Shown here: piece by piece, positions 28,348-37,689 of the stretch
Layout of the letters: every line of letters begins with the position of its first letter
How positions within the stretch are numbered: the first letter of the stretch is position 1
NCBI RefSeq assembly: GCF_947495285.1
Contig: NZ_CANLXZ010000005.1
Span: forward strand, 62,001-126,000
DNA: 64,000 nt
Direction: 5' to 3'
Source of the DNA: an uncultured Nonlabens sp.
GTDB lineage: Bacteria > Bacteroidota > Bacteroidia > Flavobacteriales > Flavobacteriaceae
Notes under the pieces: model-generated
Databases searched by the model: none
What the model was told of the DNA's origin: nothing
Seen by the model: the letters and a program-made list of their open reading frames with translations, nothing else
Position numbers and translations under genes: made by a program

Positions 28348-30366
28348 ATGTCAGAAAATCAAAAGAAAGATTCAGATAAAAAACGTCCTAACTTAATGCC
28401 TGGACAAGGAAAACCTAAATACAGTATATGGTGGGTAGTAGTACCTATCGCTCTACTTTTTATAGGGTACAATATATTTAACAGCACGTTTAATCAAACT
28501 GAAAAACTAAATTACTTAGAGTTTTTTAAATCTATAGATGCAAAACAGGTGGATAGTATCGTTGTTGTTAGCAACAGAGGTATTGCGCAGGTATATCTTA
28601 CTAAAGAAGCTTTAAAACTAGAAGAACATAAAGCTACTAAAAAAGATAAATCATTAGGAGGTATTAAACTACCCAACTATACGGTAGAATTTGGTGACGC
28701 AAAGGCATTTGAAGAAAAATTAATTCTTGAAATAAATGAGTCTAGCCCAGAAACCAAACTAGTTTTTGATCGTGAAGATGAAGGTATTATCGATCTATTG
28801 ATTTCATTTTTACCGTTTATATTTATCATAGCCATCTGGTTATTTTTAATGAGGCGCATGAGTGGCGGCGGTTCTGGCGGTGCTGGTGGTCAGATTTTTA
28901 ATATAGGGAAATCTAAAGCCAAATTGTTTGATCAAAAAACTGATATTAAAACAACATTTAAAGATGTTGCGGGACTAGAAGGAGCTAAAGAAGAAGTGCA
29001 GGAGATAGTAGATTTCCTTAAAAACCCAGAGAAGTATACTTCTTTAGGCGGTAAAATACCTAAAGGGGCTTTACTTGTAGGGTCACCAGGTACTGGTAAA
29101 ACATTACTTGCTAAGGCTGTGGCCGGAGAAGCAAAGGTGCCTTTCTTTTCTTTAAGTGGTTCGGATTTTGTAGAAATGTTTGTAGGTGTAGGTGCAAGTC
29201 GTGTGCGTGATTTATTTAAACAAGCTAAAGAAAAATCACCTGCGATCATTTTTATAGATGAAATAGATGCTATAGGACGCGCTCGTGGTAAATCAAACAT
29301 GTCTGGGTCTAACGATGAAAGAGAAAACACATTAAATCAACTACTCACAGAAATGGACGGATTCGGCACTAATACAAATGTAATTGTACTAGCAGCTACT
29401 AACCGTGCAGACATTTTAGATAAAGCCCTGATGCGTGCTGGACGATTTGACAGACAGATCTATGTAGACCTTCCTGATGTGAGAGAGCGTGAGCAAATAT
29501 TTGAAGTACACCTAAGACCTCTTAAAAAAGTAGAAAATGAACTAGACACAGCATTTTTAGCAAAGCAGACACCTGGTTTCTCAGGCGCTGATATTGCAAA
29601 TGTGTGTAATGAAGCTGCTCTAATTGCAGCGAGAAATGGTAAAAAGGCAGTAGGAAAACAAGATTTCTTAGACGCTGTAGACCGTATCGTGGGTGGACTA
29701 GAAAAGAAAAACAAATTAATTACACCATCAGAGAAAAAAACTATTGCATACCATGAAGCTGGTCACGCAACCGTAAGCTGGATGACAGAGCACGCTGCAC
29801 CACTTATTAAGGTAACGATAGTACCACGAGGACAGTCACTAGGTGCTGCATGGTACTTACCTGAAGAAAGACAAATTGTACGTCCTGAACAAATGCTAGA
29901 TGAGATGTGTGCGACTATGGGAGGTCGTGCTGCAGAGAAGGTGATTTTTAATAATATTTCTACCGGTGCACTAAGTGATCTTGAAAAAGTAACTAAACAA
30001 GCTAGGGCTATGGTTACCATTTATGGTCTTAACGACAAAGTAGGGAACATTACCTACTATGACTCTAGCGGCCAGCAAGAATACTCTATGACAAAACCAT
30101 ACAGTGAACAAACTGCTGTGGTTATAGACCAAGAGATCTCTAAAATAATAGAAGAGCAATATCAAAGAGCCATCAAAATTCTTGATGATAACAAAGACAA
30201 GTTAACTGAGCTCGCCGAAATACTGTTAGAAAAAGAAGTTATTTTTAAAGATGATCTAGAGAAAATATTTGGAAAACGACCATTTATAAAAGAAGAAGCG
30301 ATCTCTCTAAAATCGTCTAATAGATCTATTTTAAGGAGCACTAACTCTGTGGATGAAGAAGAATAG
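28348..30366 (+). CDS. ftsH: ATP-dependent zinc metalloprotease FtsH
   Basis: 672 residues. Transmembrane helix about 28-44, a periplasmic domain, a second helix about 150-168, then the AAA+ domain with GSPGTGKT (245-252), Walker [15 protein letters not shown] and the second region of homology ([19 protein letters not shown]), and the M41 protease domain with HEAGH (about 469-473). FtsH degrades damaged membrane and regulatory proteins. It follows rsfS and is followed, after a short gap, by the LUD-domain gene. Confidence 0.97.
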   Translation: MSENQKKDSDKKRPNLMPGQGKPKYSIWWVVVPIALLFIGYNIFNSTFNQTEKLNYLEFFKSIDAKQVDSIVVVSNRGIAQVYLTKEALKLEEHKATKKDKSLGGIKLPNYTVEFGDAKAFEEKLILEINESSPETKLVFDREDEGIIDLLISFLPFIFIIAIWLFLMRRMSGGGSGGAGGQIFNIGKSKAKLFDQKTDIKTTFKDVAGLEGAKEEVQEIVDFLKNPEKYTSLGGKIPKGALLVGSPGTGKTLLAKAVAGEAKVPFFSLSGSDFVEMFVGVGASRVRDLFKQAKEKSPAIIFIDEIDAIGRARGKSNMSGSNDERENTLNQLLTEMDGFGTNTNVIVLAATNRADILDKALMRAGRFDRQIYVDLPDVREREQIFEVHLRPLKKVENELDTAFLAKQTPGFSGADIANVCNEAALIAARNGKKAVGKQDFLDAVDRIVGGLEKKNKLITPSEKKTIAYHEAGHATVSWMTEHAAPLIKVTIVPRGQSLGAAWYLPEERQIVRPEQMLDEMCATMGGRAAEKVIFNNISTGALSDLEKVTKQARAMVTIYGLNDKVGNITYYDSSGQQEYSMTKPYSEQTAVVIDQEISKIIEEQYQRAIKILDDNKDKLTELAEILLEKEVIFKDDLEKIFGKRPFIKEEAISLKSSNRSILRSTNSVDEEE

Positions 30367-30431
30367 TTTGCCAGCATAACTAATAGTAACTATATTTACA
30401 TTTCATCTATAAATTAATGCTGTCATAGGCA

Positions 30432-31049
30432 ATGAGTATATTTAAAAGGCTTTTTAAGAAATCCATTGAATCTAAACCTGTTGAAGGTTCTGGACTTGAA
30501 CGCTCTAAATATATGCCCGAAGAAAAACCGCCTCTGGATGAGGAGTTTATTCATAATTTCCAACATCAAGGCGGTAGATTTCTTTATGCTATAGACGAAA
30601 AAGAAATTCAACAACATTTTGAGGATATTCTTGTAGAGCATGATTATTTTGAGAAAAATGTTTTATGCTTTGACCAAGAGTTAAGTAAACGTTTTCAGGG
30701 ATTCAACTTAAATTACTCCTCTACAAACCTAGATGGCGAATTTTTTCTAGGAACTTGTGAAAATGTTATAGCAAATAATGGCGCCATACTTTTTTCTTCT
30801 AGACAGATAAAAGAAACTAAGCCAGCAGAGTTGCCTGATACTTATGTAATTCTAGCTAGTACAAGCCAGATAGTTGAGTCTATAGGTGAAGGATTACGAG
30901 GTATTAAACATAATAGTAAAGCTCATATACCTACAAACATTACAACACTTAAAAATTTTAAAGAAAAAGATTTTAAGCAAGAAAAAGATTTAATGGATTA
31001 CGGTACACCTAATAAAAGAGTTTATCTTTTACTTTTAGAAGACTTGTAA
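30432..31049 (+). CDS. LUD-domain protein (lactate utilisation C-like)
   Basis: 205 residues. The fold markers are LGTCENVIANNGAILFSS and LPDTYVILASTSQIVESIGEGLRG, matching the LUD domain of LutC/LldG-like proteins. LUD proteins occur in lactate oxidation complexes, but this one has no lutA/lutB neighbours; it sits between ftsH and cdsA and abuts cdsA directly. This location is conserved in flavobacteria as far as I know. Function not established. Confidence 0.75.
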   Translation: MSIFKRLFKKSIESKPVEGSGLERSKYMPEEKPPLDEEFIHNFQHQGGRFLYAIDEKEIQQHFEDILVEHDYFEKNVLCFDQELSKRFQGFNLNYSSTNLDGEFFLGTCENVIANNGAILFSSRQIKETKPAELPDTYVILASTSQIVESIGEGLRGIKHNSKAHIPTNITTLKNFKEKDFKQEKDLMDYGTPNKRVYLLLLEDL

Positions 31050-31889
31050 ATGAGAGAACTTATAACTCGTTCCATATCAGGAATCGTTTATGTCTCATTA
31101 GTGGTACTAAGTGCCTTATTTTCTAGGGATGTCTTTATCGCTTTATTTTGTGCATTTGCATTTATCTGCCTATTAGAGTTAATGCCTATGATTAGGTTAA
31201 AACAATGGTTTATATACCCTATTTTACCAGTCTCTTATTATTTTATAGTTTGGAAAAGCATATCGACAGAATTTATTTATGTTCTACTAGGCGCGACATT
31301 ATTAGTAAATATTTACTTGATAAGAGATCTAGTTCTAGTAGATAGAATTGCTCTTTTTAACACAAAAAAACACATCATCGCCTTGTTATACCTCATAGGT
31401 AGTAGCTTATTTCTAGCGCTTATACCTGATGTTGTGGTACAACTAGACCTTGTAACACCTAGTTACCAGCCAGAATTATTAATTGGTATCTTTGCTATTA
31501 TTTGGACTAATGATAGTTTTGCTTATCTGTTCGGTAAAAACTTTGGCAAGCACAAATTAATGAAGCGCATATCTCCCAAAAAAACAATTGAAGGTTTCTT
31601 AGGTGGTCTAGTTATGGCTATTGCAGCAGGTGCTGGCCTGTACTACTACCTGCATTACATAGGTATTATTAACTACACTGTATGGGACTGGATGATTATC
31701 GCTTTTGTAGTAGCCTTTTTTGGTACTATAGGAGATTTAATACAAAGTAAAATTAAAAGACAGGCCGAGGTAAAGGACAGCGGTAGTATAATGCCTGGAC
31801 ATGGCGGTATCTTTGACCGTATGGATAGTATTATATTTGCAGCACCATTTGCTTACGCAACATTTATAATAATCAATCATGTTTCATAA
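31050..31889 (+). CDS. cdsA: Phosphatidate cytidylyltransferase
   Basis: 279 residues, highly hydrophobic with about seven to eight membrane segments. The C-terminal CdsA signature is present: IKRQAEVKDSGSIMPGHGG followed by FDRMDS, with the preceding SPKKTIEGFLGG. The enzyme makes CDP-diacylglycerol for phospholipid synthesis. It overlaps psd by 11 bases, giving a phospholipid-synthesis pair. Confidence 0.95.
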   Translation: MRELITRSISGIVYVSLVVLSALFSRDVFIALFCAFAFICLLELMPMIRLKQWFIYPILPVSYYFIVWKSISTEFIYVLLGATLLVNIYLIRDLVLVDRIALFNTKKHIIALLYLIGSSLFLALIPDVVVQLDLVTPSYQPELLIGIFAIIWTNDSFAYLFGKNFGKHKLMKRISPKKTIEGFLGGLVMAIAAGAGLYYYLHYIGIINYTVWDWMIIAFVVAFFGTIGDLIQSKIKRQAEVKDSGSIMPGHGGIFDRMDSIIFAAPFAYATFIIINHVS

Positions 31890-32529
31890 AGAAGGAAGTA
31901 AAATAATCTTAATTGCATTTATATTAACCATCGTAGTAATGAGTGCTATATGGCTGGTAGGCATACCACAGTGGTTGCAAATAGGCTTATCTACAGTTAC
32001 AATTGGATTCTTATTTATAATTCTACAATTTTTTAGAAATCCTAAAAGAAACACTGAATTGAACGATAAAACTGTAGTTTCTCCAGTAGATGGAAAAGTG
32101 GTTGTTATAGAAAAGGTTACCGATAAGGAGTACTTTAAAGGGGAAAGATTAATGATATCTGTCTTTATGTCGCCTATAAATGTTCACGTTACCAGATACC
32201 CTATTTCTGGTCAGGTAGCGTACAGTAAATACCACCCTGGTAAATATCTAGTGGCATGGCATCCTAAGGCAAGTGAAGAAAACGAGAGAACCACTGTGGT
32301 TATAAATCACAAAAATCAAATACAAGTAATGTACCGACAGATAGCTGGTGCACTAGCAAAGCGTATTGTAAATTACGCCCAAGAAAATGAGCAAATAGTT
32401 CAAGGAAGTGATAGTGGTTTTATAAAATTCGGTAGTCGCGTTGATGTTTATTTACCTATAGACACTCCAGTCACGGTAAAACTGAATGAAAAAGTAAAAG
32501 GAGGAGAAACTGTACTGGCTACATTTTAA
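31879..32529 (+). CDS. psd: Phosphatidylserine decarboxylase, short (archaeal-type) proenzyme
   Basis: 216 residues, with a membrane helix near the N terminus (about 12-50) and the motifs SPVDGKV, YKHPGKYLVA-type sequence YHPGKYLVAWHPKASEENER, and FIKFGSRVDVYLP near the C terminus, where the Gly-Ser bond is cleaved to form the pyruvoyl group. The enzyme makes phosphatidylethanolamine. It overlaps cdsA and abuts the acyl-CoA-binding protein gene. Confidence 0.93.
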   Translation: MFHKEGSKIILIAFILTIVVMSAIWLVGIPQWLQIGLSTVTIGFLFIILQFFRNPKRNTELNDKTVVSPVDGKVVVIEKVTDKEYFKGERLMISVFMSPINVHVTRYPISGQVAYSKYHPGKYLVAWHPKASEENERTTVVINHKNQIQVMYRQIAGALAKRIVNYAQENEQIVQGSDSGFIKFGSRVDVYLPIDTPVTVKLNEKVKGGETVLATF

Positions 32530-32808
32530 ATGACAGAAAAAGATTTAAACATAGCTTTTAAAGAGGCGTTTAACAAGGCATGCGCTGAAGAGCAATCTCT
32601 GGTGCCACCAGACCTTCAATTACATTTATATGCTTACTATAAGCGTGCTATAGATGAGCCTTATAACAATAGTCGCAGCTTTGAATCTAACGATCTAAGA
32701 AGCGCATTTAAGATGAACGCTCTTATACAAGTACAATCTCTTACAAAAACCGAAGCTAAAAAAAAATATATAGAAATAATTGAAAAATTATACCCTAAAC
32801 CTTGGTAA
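32530..32808 (+). CDS. Acyl-CoA-binding protein
   Basis: 92 residues, the whole protein being an ACBP domain: FKEAFNKACAEE, LQLHLYAYYKRAI (matching the LYxxYKQAT ligand-binding helix), and SLTKTEAKKKYIEIIEKLYP (matching the C-terminal SKEEAMxxYI helix). It binds long-chain acyl-CoA esters. It directly follows psd, the last gene of the cdsA-psd unit and before a strong terminator. Confidence 0.9.
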   Translation: MTEKDLNIAFKEAFNKACAEEQSLVPPDLQLHLYAYYKRAIDEPYNNSRSFESNDLRSAFKMNALIQVQSLTKTEAKKKYIEIIEKLYPKPW

Positions 32809-32842
32809 ACATATTACTATTTTCAACACACAGAATGAACTA

Positions 32843-32882
32843 AAAAAACCCTCAAAAGAATAATTTCTTTTGAGGGTTTTTT
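32843..32882. terminator. Strong bidirectional intrinsic terminator
   Basis: AAAACCCTCAAAAGAA (32845-32860) pairs with TTCTTTTGAGGGTTTT (32865-32880) across a four-base loop, with A-runs on one side and T-runs on the other. It can end the psd/ACBP transcript on the plus strand and the valS group on the minus strand. Confidence 0.92.
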
Positions 32883-32904
32883 AATTAAATCAGGTGTACG
32901 GTAA

Positions 32905-32997
32905 TTATTCTTTTTTTCTAAGAATATAAATAGCAAGTATTGTTAAACATAATACTGCCGCACCTAGAACAACAACTATAGTTACAAATGGATTCAT
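32905..32997 (-). CDS. Tiny single-span membrane protein, 30 residues
   Basis: On the minus strand the ORF starts MNPFVTIVVVLG and ends YILRKKE. It has one hydrophobic helix (about residues 4-25) and a basic C-terminal tail (RKK), consistent with N-out/C-in insertion. It is the last ORF of the valS group and lies 22 bases before the terminator. Supported by composition and context only; no family was recognised. Confidence 0.5.
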   Translation of the reverse strand: MNPFVTIVVVLGAAVLCLTILAIYILRKKE

Positions 32998-33000
32998 TAA

Positions 33001-33117
33001 TTATTTTCTTTTATTGAGTAAATATGTCATATACCTCATTACTATTACCACTAGTATAATAACAATAAGTATAGCACCACCTAGTATAAATAAAGCTTTG
33101 GTATCTACCGTATTCAT
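33001..33117 (-). CDS. Tiny single-span membrane protein, 38 residues
   Basis: On the minus strand the ORF starts MNTVDTKALFILGGA, five bases after the valS stop, and ends LLNKRK. A hydrophobic helix spans about residues 8-28 and a basic tail follows. Its stop is three bases before the next tiny ORF, whose protein has the same architecture. Tight spacing on both sides suggests valS and both ORFs share a transcript. No known family recognised. Confidence 0.55.
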   Translation of the reverse strand: MNTVDTKALFILGGAILIVIILVVIVMRYMTYLLNKRK

Positions 33118-33122
33118 ATAAA

Positions 33123-35753
33123 TTATTTTAAGGCATTCATACTCGCCTCGATCGTCTCGATTTTAGCAAGAGTATCTGCTTCTTTTTTCTTCTCTATAGC
33201 AACCACTTGCTCAGGAGCACTACTTACAAAACGCTCATTACCTAACTTCTTTTGTACACCTATTAAAAAACCTTTGGCTCTTTTAAGCTCTCCTTCCAGT
33301 TTAACTAATTCTGCAGCAACGTCTATGTTTCCATCTAATGGTATAAAGTATTCATTTGATTTTACTCTATAACTTGCCGCACCAGGCAACTGCTCTGTAA
33401 TCACCTCAACACTAGAAACATTACCCATTTTTTGAATCAATGGATTATAAACTGTGTCAAGATTTTCGTTATTAATTGTTTTTAATTCAATTTCATTTTT
33501 AAAGGCAATTTGCTTCTCTTTACGTACAGTTCTAATACCAGAAATCACATCTTGCACCAGTACAAAGTCAGATAACAAAGCGGCATCCACATCACCACCT
33601 GCAGGCCATGTATTAATACATAAGGCATCTTCTACTTTACGATCTGAAATAGTTTGCCATATTTCTTCTGTAATAAAAGGAGTAAAAGGATGCATTAATC
33701 TCAAGTTATCTTCAAAAAGCTCAATAACCTCAGCAAGGGTTTTTGCATCAATAGGTTGTTGATATTCTGGTTTAATGATCTCTAATAACCATCCACAAAA
33801 ATCATCATAGATTAATTTATACGATGTCATTAACACATCGCTAATTCTATACTTAGAGTAATGATCTTCTATTAAAGCTAGAGTTTGATTAAAACGACTT
33901 TTATACCATGCTATTGCTTGTGCACTATGCGCTGGTTGTGCAATTGAGTTATCAACTTCCCACATTTGGGTAAGTTTAAATGCATTCCACATTTTATTTA
34001 CAAAACCTTTTCCTTGCTGACAAAGATCTTCATCAAACATGATGTCATTACCTGCAGCTGCACTTAAAAGCAACCCTACACGCACACCATCTGCACCATA
34101 TTGTTCTAGTAACCCTAATGCGTCAGGAGAATTACCTAAAGATTTAGACATCTTGCGACGTTGTTTATCCCTAACTAATCCTGTTAAATACACTTTATCA
34201 AATGGCTTCTCATCTCTTAATTCATAACCAGCAACTATCATTCTAGCTACCCAAAAGAATAGAATATCTGGACCAGTTACTAGATCACGAGTAGGATAAT
34301 AATAATTAATCTCCTCATTTTCTGGCTCAAGAACACCATTAAACACACTTATAGGCCATAACCAGCTAGAGAACCACGTGTCGAGAACGTCGTTTTCCTG
34401 ACGTAGATCTTCTGCTTTCAGGTTATCGTTATTAGTTCGCTTTCGCGAAAGCGTAACAGCCTCTTCTAAACTACTTGCTACAACAAAGTCCTCTTTCCCA
34501 TCTCCATAATAATAAGCAGGAATGCGTTGTCCCCACATTAACTGTCTAGAGATATTCCAGTCGCGCACATTCTCCATCCAGTGGAAATAGGTACTCTTAA
34601 ATTTAGGAGGCAATAATTCTACTATATCTTCCTTAACTGCTTTTATAGCTGGTTGTGCCAGGTCTTCCATTTTAAGGAACCACTGGTCTGACAGACGTGG
34701 TTCTACAACTGCCTTTGTACGCTCGCTAGTACCTACTTTATGAACGTGGTCTTCTTTCTTAATTAAGAAACCTTTTTCTTCTAGCTCCGTAGAGATTTCT
34801 TTGCGCACTACAAAACGATCTTTACCTTCATAATGAAGGCCAAAACTATTTAAAGTAGCGTCTGCATTAAAGATGTCTATTACTTCTAGATGATGCGTCT
34901 CTCCTATTTTCTTATCATTTTCATCATGCGCAGGAGTGATCTTTAACGCTCCTGTACCGAATTCCATATCTACATAAGAGTCTGCAATAACTGGTATCTC
35001 ACGATTTACGATAGGTACAATAACAGTTTTACCTATAAGATCAGTATAACGCTCATCTTCTGGATGCACACAAATAGCTGCATCTCCTAAAATAGTTTCA
35101 GGACGTGTAGTTGCAATACTTACAAAATCTTCACTTCCTTTAATTAGGTATTTTAAATGATACAAGTGTCCGTTACGTTCTTCGTAAATAACCTCTTCAT
35201 CACTTAGGGTTGTTTTTGCTTCTGGATCCCAGTTCACCATGCGGTAACCACGATATATCAGACCTTTATTATAAAGATCAATAAAAACCTTAATTACAGA
35301 TGCCGACATGTCGTCATCTAGAGTAAACTTAGTACGAGACCAGTCACAGCTAGCACCCAGTTTCTTAAGTTGCTCTAGGATAATACCTCCATATTCATCT
35401 GTCCAGTCCCAAGCGTGTTTTAAAAACTCTTCTCTAGACAGGTCATTTTTATCAATTCCTTGTTCTTTAAGTTTTTTAACTACCTTAGCCTCTGTTGCGA
35501 TAGAAGCATGATCTGTTCCTGGAACCCAACATGCATTGTATCCTTTTAAACGAGCACGACGTATTAATACATCTTGAATAGTATTATTCAACATGTGCCC
35601 CATGTGCAAGACTCCTGTCACATTAGGTGGTGGGATTACGATGGTGTAACTTTCTCTCTCGTCTGGAACAGATTTAAAGAAATCGTTATCCATCCAGTAT
35701 TTATACCACTTCTCTTCAGTAGTTTTAGAATCGTATTTAGATGCTAAGGACAT
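33123..35753 (-). CDS. valS: Valine--tRNA ligase
   Basis: 876 residues from the ATG at 35753 (MSLASKYDSKTTEEKW). Class I synthetase signatures: VLHMGHMLNNT (HIGH) and RRKMSKSLGN (KMSKS), with the editing domain inserted between them (SIATTRPETILGDAA) and a C-terminal coiled-coil (LVKLEGELKRAKGFL). An in-frame ATG 63 bases upstream lies ahead of the promoter box and is rejected. A palindrome copy at 34438 encodes TLSRKR. Two tiny membrane ORFs follow. Confidence 0.96.
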   Translation of the reverse strand: MSLASKYDSKTTEEKWYKYWMDNDFFKSVPDERESYTIVIPPPNVTGVLHMGHMLNNTIQDVLIRRARLKGYNACWVPGTDHASIATEAKVVKKLKEQGIDKNDLSREEFLKHAWDWTDEYGGIILEQLKKLGASCDWSRTKFTLDDDMSASVIKVFIDLYNKGLIYRGYRMVNWDPEAKTTLSDEEVIYEERNGHLYHLKYLIKGSEDFVSIATTRPETILGDAAICVHPEDERYTDLIGKTVIVPIVNREIPVIADSYVDMEFGTGALKITPAHDENDKKIGETHHLEVIDIFNADATLNSFGLHYEGKDRFVVRKEISTELEEKGFLIKKEDHVHKVGTSERTKAVVEPRLSDQWFLKMEDLAQPAIKAVKEDIVELLPPKFKSTYFHWMENVRDWNISRQLMWGQRIPAYYYGDGKEDFVVASSLEEAVTLSRKRTNNDNLKAEDLRQENDVLDTWFSSWLWPISVFNGVLEPENEEINYYYPTRDLVTGPDILFFWVARMIVAGYELRDEKPFDKVYLTGLVRDKQRRKMSKSLGNSPDALGLLEQYGADGVRVGLLLSAAAGNDIMFDEDLCQQGKGFVNKMWNAFKLTQMWEVDNSIAQPAHSAQAIAWYKSRFNQTLALIEDHYSKYRISDVLMTSYKLIYDDFCGWLLEIIKPEYQQPIDAKTLAEVIELFEDNLRLMHPFTPFITEEIWQTISDRKVEDALCINTWPAGGDVDAALLSDFVLVQDVISGIRTVRKEKQIAFKNEIELKTINNENLDTVYNPLIQKMGNVSSVEVITEQLPGAASYRVKSNEYFIPLDGNIDVAAELVKLEGELKRAKGFLIGVQKKLGNERFVSSAPEQVVAIEKKKEADTLAKIETIEASMNALK
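34438..34453. repeat. 16-bp palindrome, copy 6
   Basis: Perfect copy inside valS (minus strand), read as LSRKR. Confidence 0.97.
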
Positions 35754-35782
35754 GTTTGGCTTAGTTTTTGAATTTACAACGA

Positions 35783-35790
35783 CAAAAGTA
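35783..35790 (-). promoter_or_regulatory. -7 promoter box of valS
   Basis: On the minus strand TACTTTTG matches TAnnTTTG, 29 bases before the ATG at 35753. It places transcription start downstream of the earlier in-frame ATG at 35816. No clear TTG element. Confidence 0.5.
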
Positions 35791-35866
35791 CTATTAATGT
35801 AAAAATTACACGGCATTAACGGCCACTTTAAGCTCGATAGTTTACTTTTATTAACTTAAATAAATA

Positions 35867-36277
35867 ATGATGAAAAATTTACTACTTATTTTCTTGTTTA
35901 CAGGACTCATTTCTACAAGTATGCAAGCACAAGATAGTACAACTTTAGACCCTATGACAACCGTAGAATTTGAAACTTCTACTATTGATTATGGAAAAGT
36001 TGAAAAAGGAAGCGATGGTGTAAGAACTTTTACTTTTAAAAATACTGGTGAGAATCCATTAAAGATATATAAAATATATTCTTCATGCAGCTGTGACATT
36101 TTATCAAAACCAGAAGAACCTGTTACACAAGGTATGACAGGAGAAATAGTTGTAAAATACGACACTAAAAAAGTGGGACCGATTGTTAAAACTATTACGG
36201 CTTATGCTAATATTGAGAAGAAATTAATTCCTTTACGGTTAAAAGGTGAAGTATTACCAGCTAAGGATGGAGAATAG
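35867..36277 (+). CDS. DUF1573 secreted protein
   Basis: 136 residues with a signal peptide (about 1-20, ending MQAQ). The body is a single Ig-like DUF1573 domain: TVEFETSTIDYGKVEKGSDG, FTFKNTGENPLKIYKIYSSCSC and VVKYDTKKVGPIVKTITAYAN. The SSCSC cysteines are typical. Such proteins are abundant in Bacteroidota and exported; the function is unknown. Either ATG of the opening ATGATG could be the start. Confidence 0.88.
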   Translation: MMKNLLLIFLFTGLISTSMQAQDSTTLDPMTTVEFETSTIDYGKVEKGSDGVRTFTFKNTGENPLKIYKIYSSCSCDILSKPEEPVTQGMTGEIVVKYDTKKVGPIVKTITAYANIEKKLIPLRLKGEVLPAKDGE

Positions 36278-36286
36278 TTCATTCAA

Positions 36287-37609
36287 TTAACGAATTAATG
36301 GAATATTGATAATCTTTACATTAAATACCGTTTCTCCTCTTTTTAATTTCATTTTCAGTTTCTGATAAGGATTTTTAAAAAACAGCTCACTGACATTATT
36401 TAAAGTGAGCTGTTTTTTTTTGCGGCCATTAACAGAAATGATTTGATCTCCTACTTGAATACCAGCTTTATGAGCAGGAGAACCTTCTCGTAAATAGTCC
36501 ACGTATATTTTAGGCACATACTTATAAGTCATTCTAGTTTTAGAAGTAAGCGTTATCTGACTACTAGAACCATCTACATTCCTGTTGGTAAAATCTCTAT
36601 CTAAAAGTGTGAATAATTCTAACTCACCTTTCTTAACACCTAGACCTGTCATGTTATAATAAAAACCTTCTTTAAAACTTTTATTAGGTTTCATAATAAT
36701 TTTACTGCGAGGGTAATCTATCACCACGTGAAATCTTCTTAACACCTCTCCTCCTATACTACCGTCGTGTGAAACATATGCGTGTTCTGTATTTTGATAC
36801 TTTTTAAAAGGGTAAGAAACAGCTACATTTCTTAAAGTAGAATTAAATAAATGAACCGCATCCACCTTTGTCCTTAATCCAAAAATATCTCCATTAATAC
36901 CAAAACCTAAATAATCTTCAAAGCTATTTTCAATGGTCCTAGTATCATCTATGTCATCAAAAATCCATAAGGCATCTCCACTTCCAGAATCCAGAAGTAA
37001 TTTAAAATCATCTTTTACTAATCTATTATCTAACCCAATATTAACAAACATCCTACTGTTATAAATAGTGATAGGAAACTGCTTTGCTTTTTTCAATGAA
37101 GAAGGTAGATCTTCTAAGTTCTCATAGACCTTTAAAAAACTACTTCTATAGTCTATATGAGTAACAAAATTCTCAAGAAAATCAACTCCCAGAATTCCGT
37201 GTATTTCTATATCTAACTTAGGTGATATATCGATCTCGCTATCACTAAGCACAAGAACATCTGCATGCGTATCGCTTATAAAATCCCCTACTTCTATTTT
37301 ATTGCCTGTAGAATAATAAGCACTTAACGCATCGTTACTGCCATAACCATTTACCGAGATATACTTACCTTCCTTAATACTAAGAGAGTCTATGCCTTTT
37401 AAATTAAATATAATAGTTCTAGCTGCTCCAGTGTCTAGCATAAAGTTAAACTCTACATCATTAACCGTTACTGGTAGTACGATTAAATTAGAATATTGAT
37501 CAAAAGCAATCTTATCCTTATTTATACCTTTATTAAATACAAAACCTTCTTGAGCAGTTGCACTACACAAACATAAAATCAATGAGAATAAAAGAATCGC
37601 ATTTTTCAT
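36287..37609 (-). CDS. Secreted retropepsin-like aspartyl protease with PDZ domain
   Basis: 440 residues from the ATG at 37609; a TTG two codons upstream is unlikely. Signal peptide about 1-19 (ending ATAQ). Two aspartyl active-site motifs are visible: FMLDTGAARTII near residues 55-66 and LLLDSGSGDALW near 205, so the two lobes may form the active site in one chain. A PDZ domain ends the protein (GSPAHKAGIQVGDQIISVNGR). Likely periplasmic. Convergent with the DUF1573 gene. Confidence 0.83.
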   Translation of the reverse strand: MKNAILLFSLILCLCSATAQEGFVFNKGINKDKIAFDQYSNLIVLPVTVNDVEFNFMLDTGAARTIIFNLKGIDSLSIKEGKYISVNGYGSNDALSAYYSTGNKIEVGDFISDTHADVLVLSDSEIDISPKLDIEIHGILGVDFLENFVTHIDYRSSFLKVYENLEDLPSSLKKAKQFPITIYNSRMFVNIGLDNRLVKDDFKLLLDSGSGDALWIFDDIDDTRTIENSFEDYLGFGINGDIFGLRTKVDAVHLFNSTLRNVAVSYPFKKYQNTEHAYVSHDGSIGGEVLRRFHVVIDYPRSKIIMKPNKSFKEGFYYNMTGLGVKKGELELFTLLDRDFTNRNVDGSSSQITLTSKTRMTYKYVPKIYVDYLREGSPAHKAGIQVGDQIISVNGRKKKQLTLNNVSELFFKNPYQKLKMKLKRGETVFNVKIINIPLIR

Positions 37610-37641
37610 GAACAATAAATATAAGGTTTAGTCAAAGTCTT

Positions 37642-37671
37642 TTGAGCATCCTTACTCAAGTAGTACATTTG
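37642..37671 (+). promoter_or_regulatory. Promoter of the aminotransferase-murB unit
   Basis: TTG (37642-37644) is followed after 19 bases by TACATTTG (37664-37671), a full match to the Bacteroidota consensus. The gap to the ATG is 18 bases. Confidence 0.75.
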
Positions 37672-37689
37672 TAATCATAAAATTAAGTT

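Noticed and set aside
35754-35816. In-frame extension of valS with a VVVN run, like a Val attenuator leader
   Set aside because: It has no stop codon before valS, no terminator follows, and the promoter -7 box lies within it, so it is probably not transcribed.
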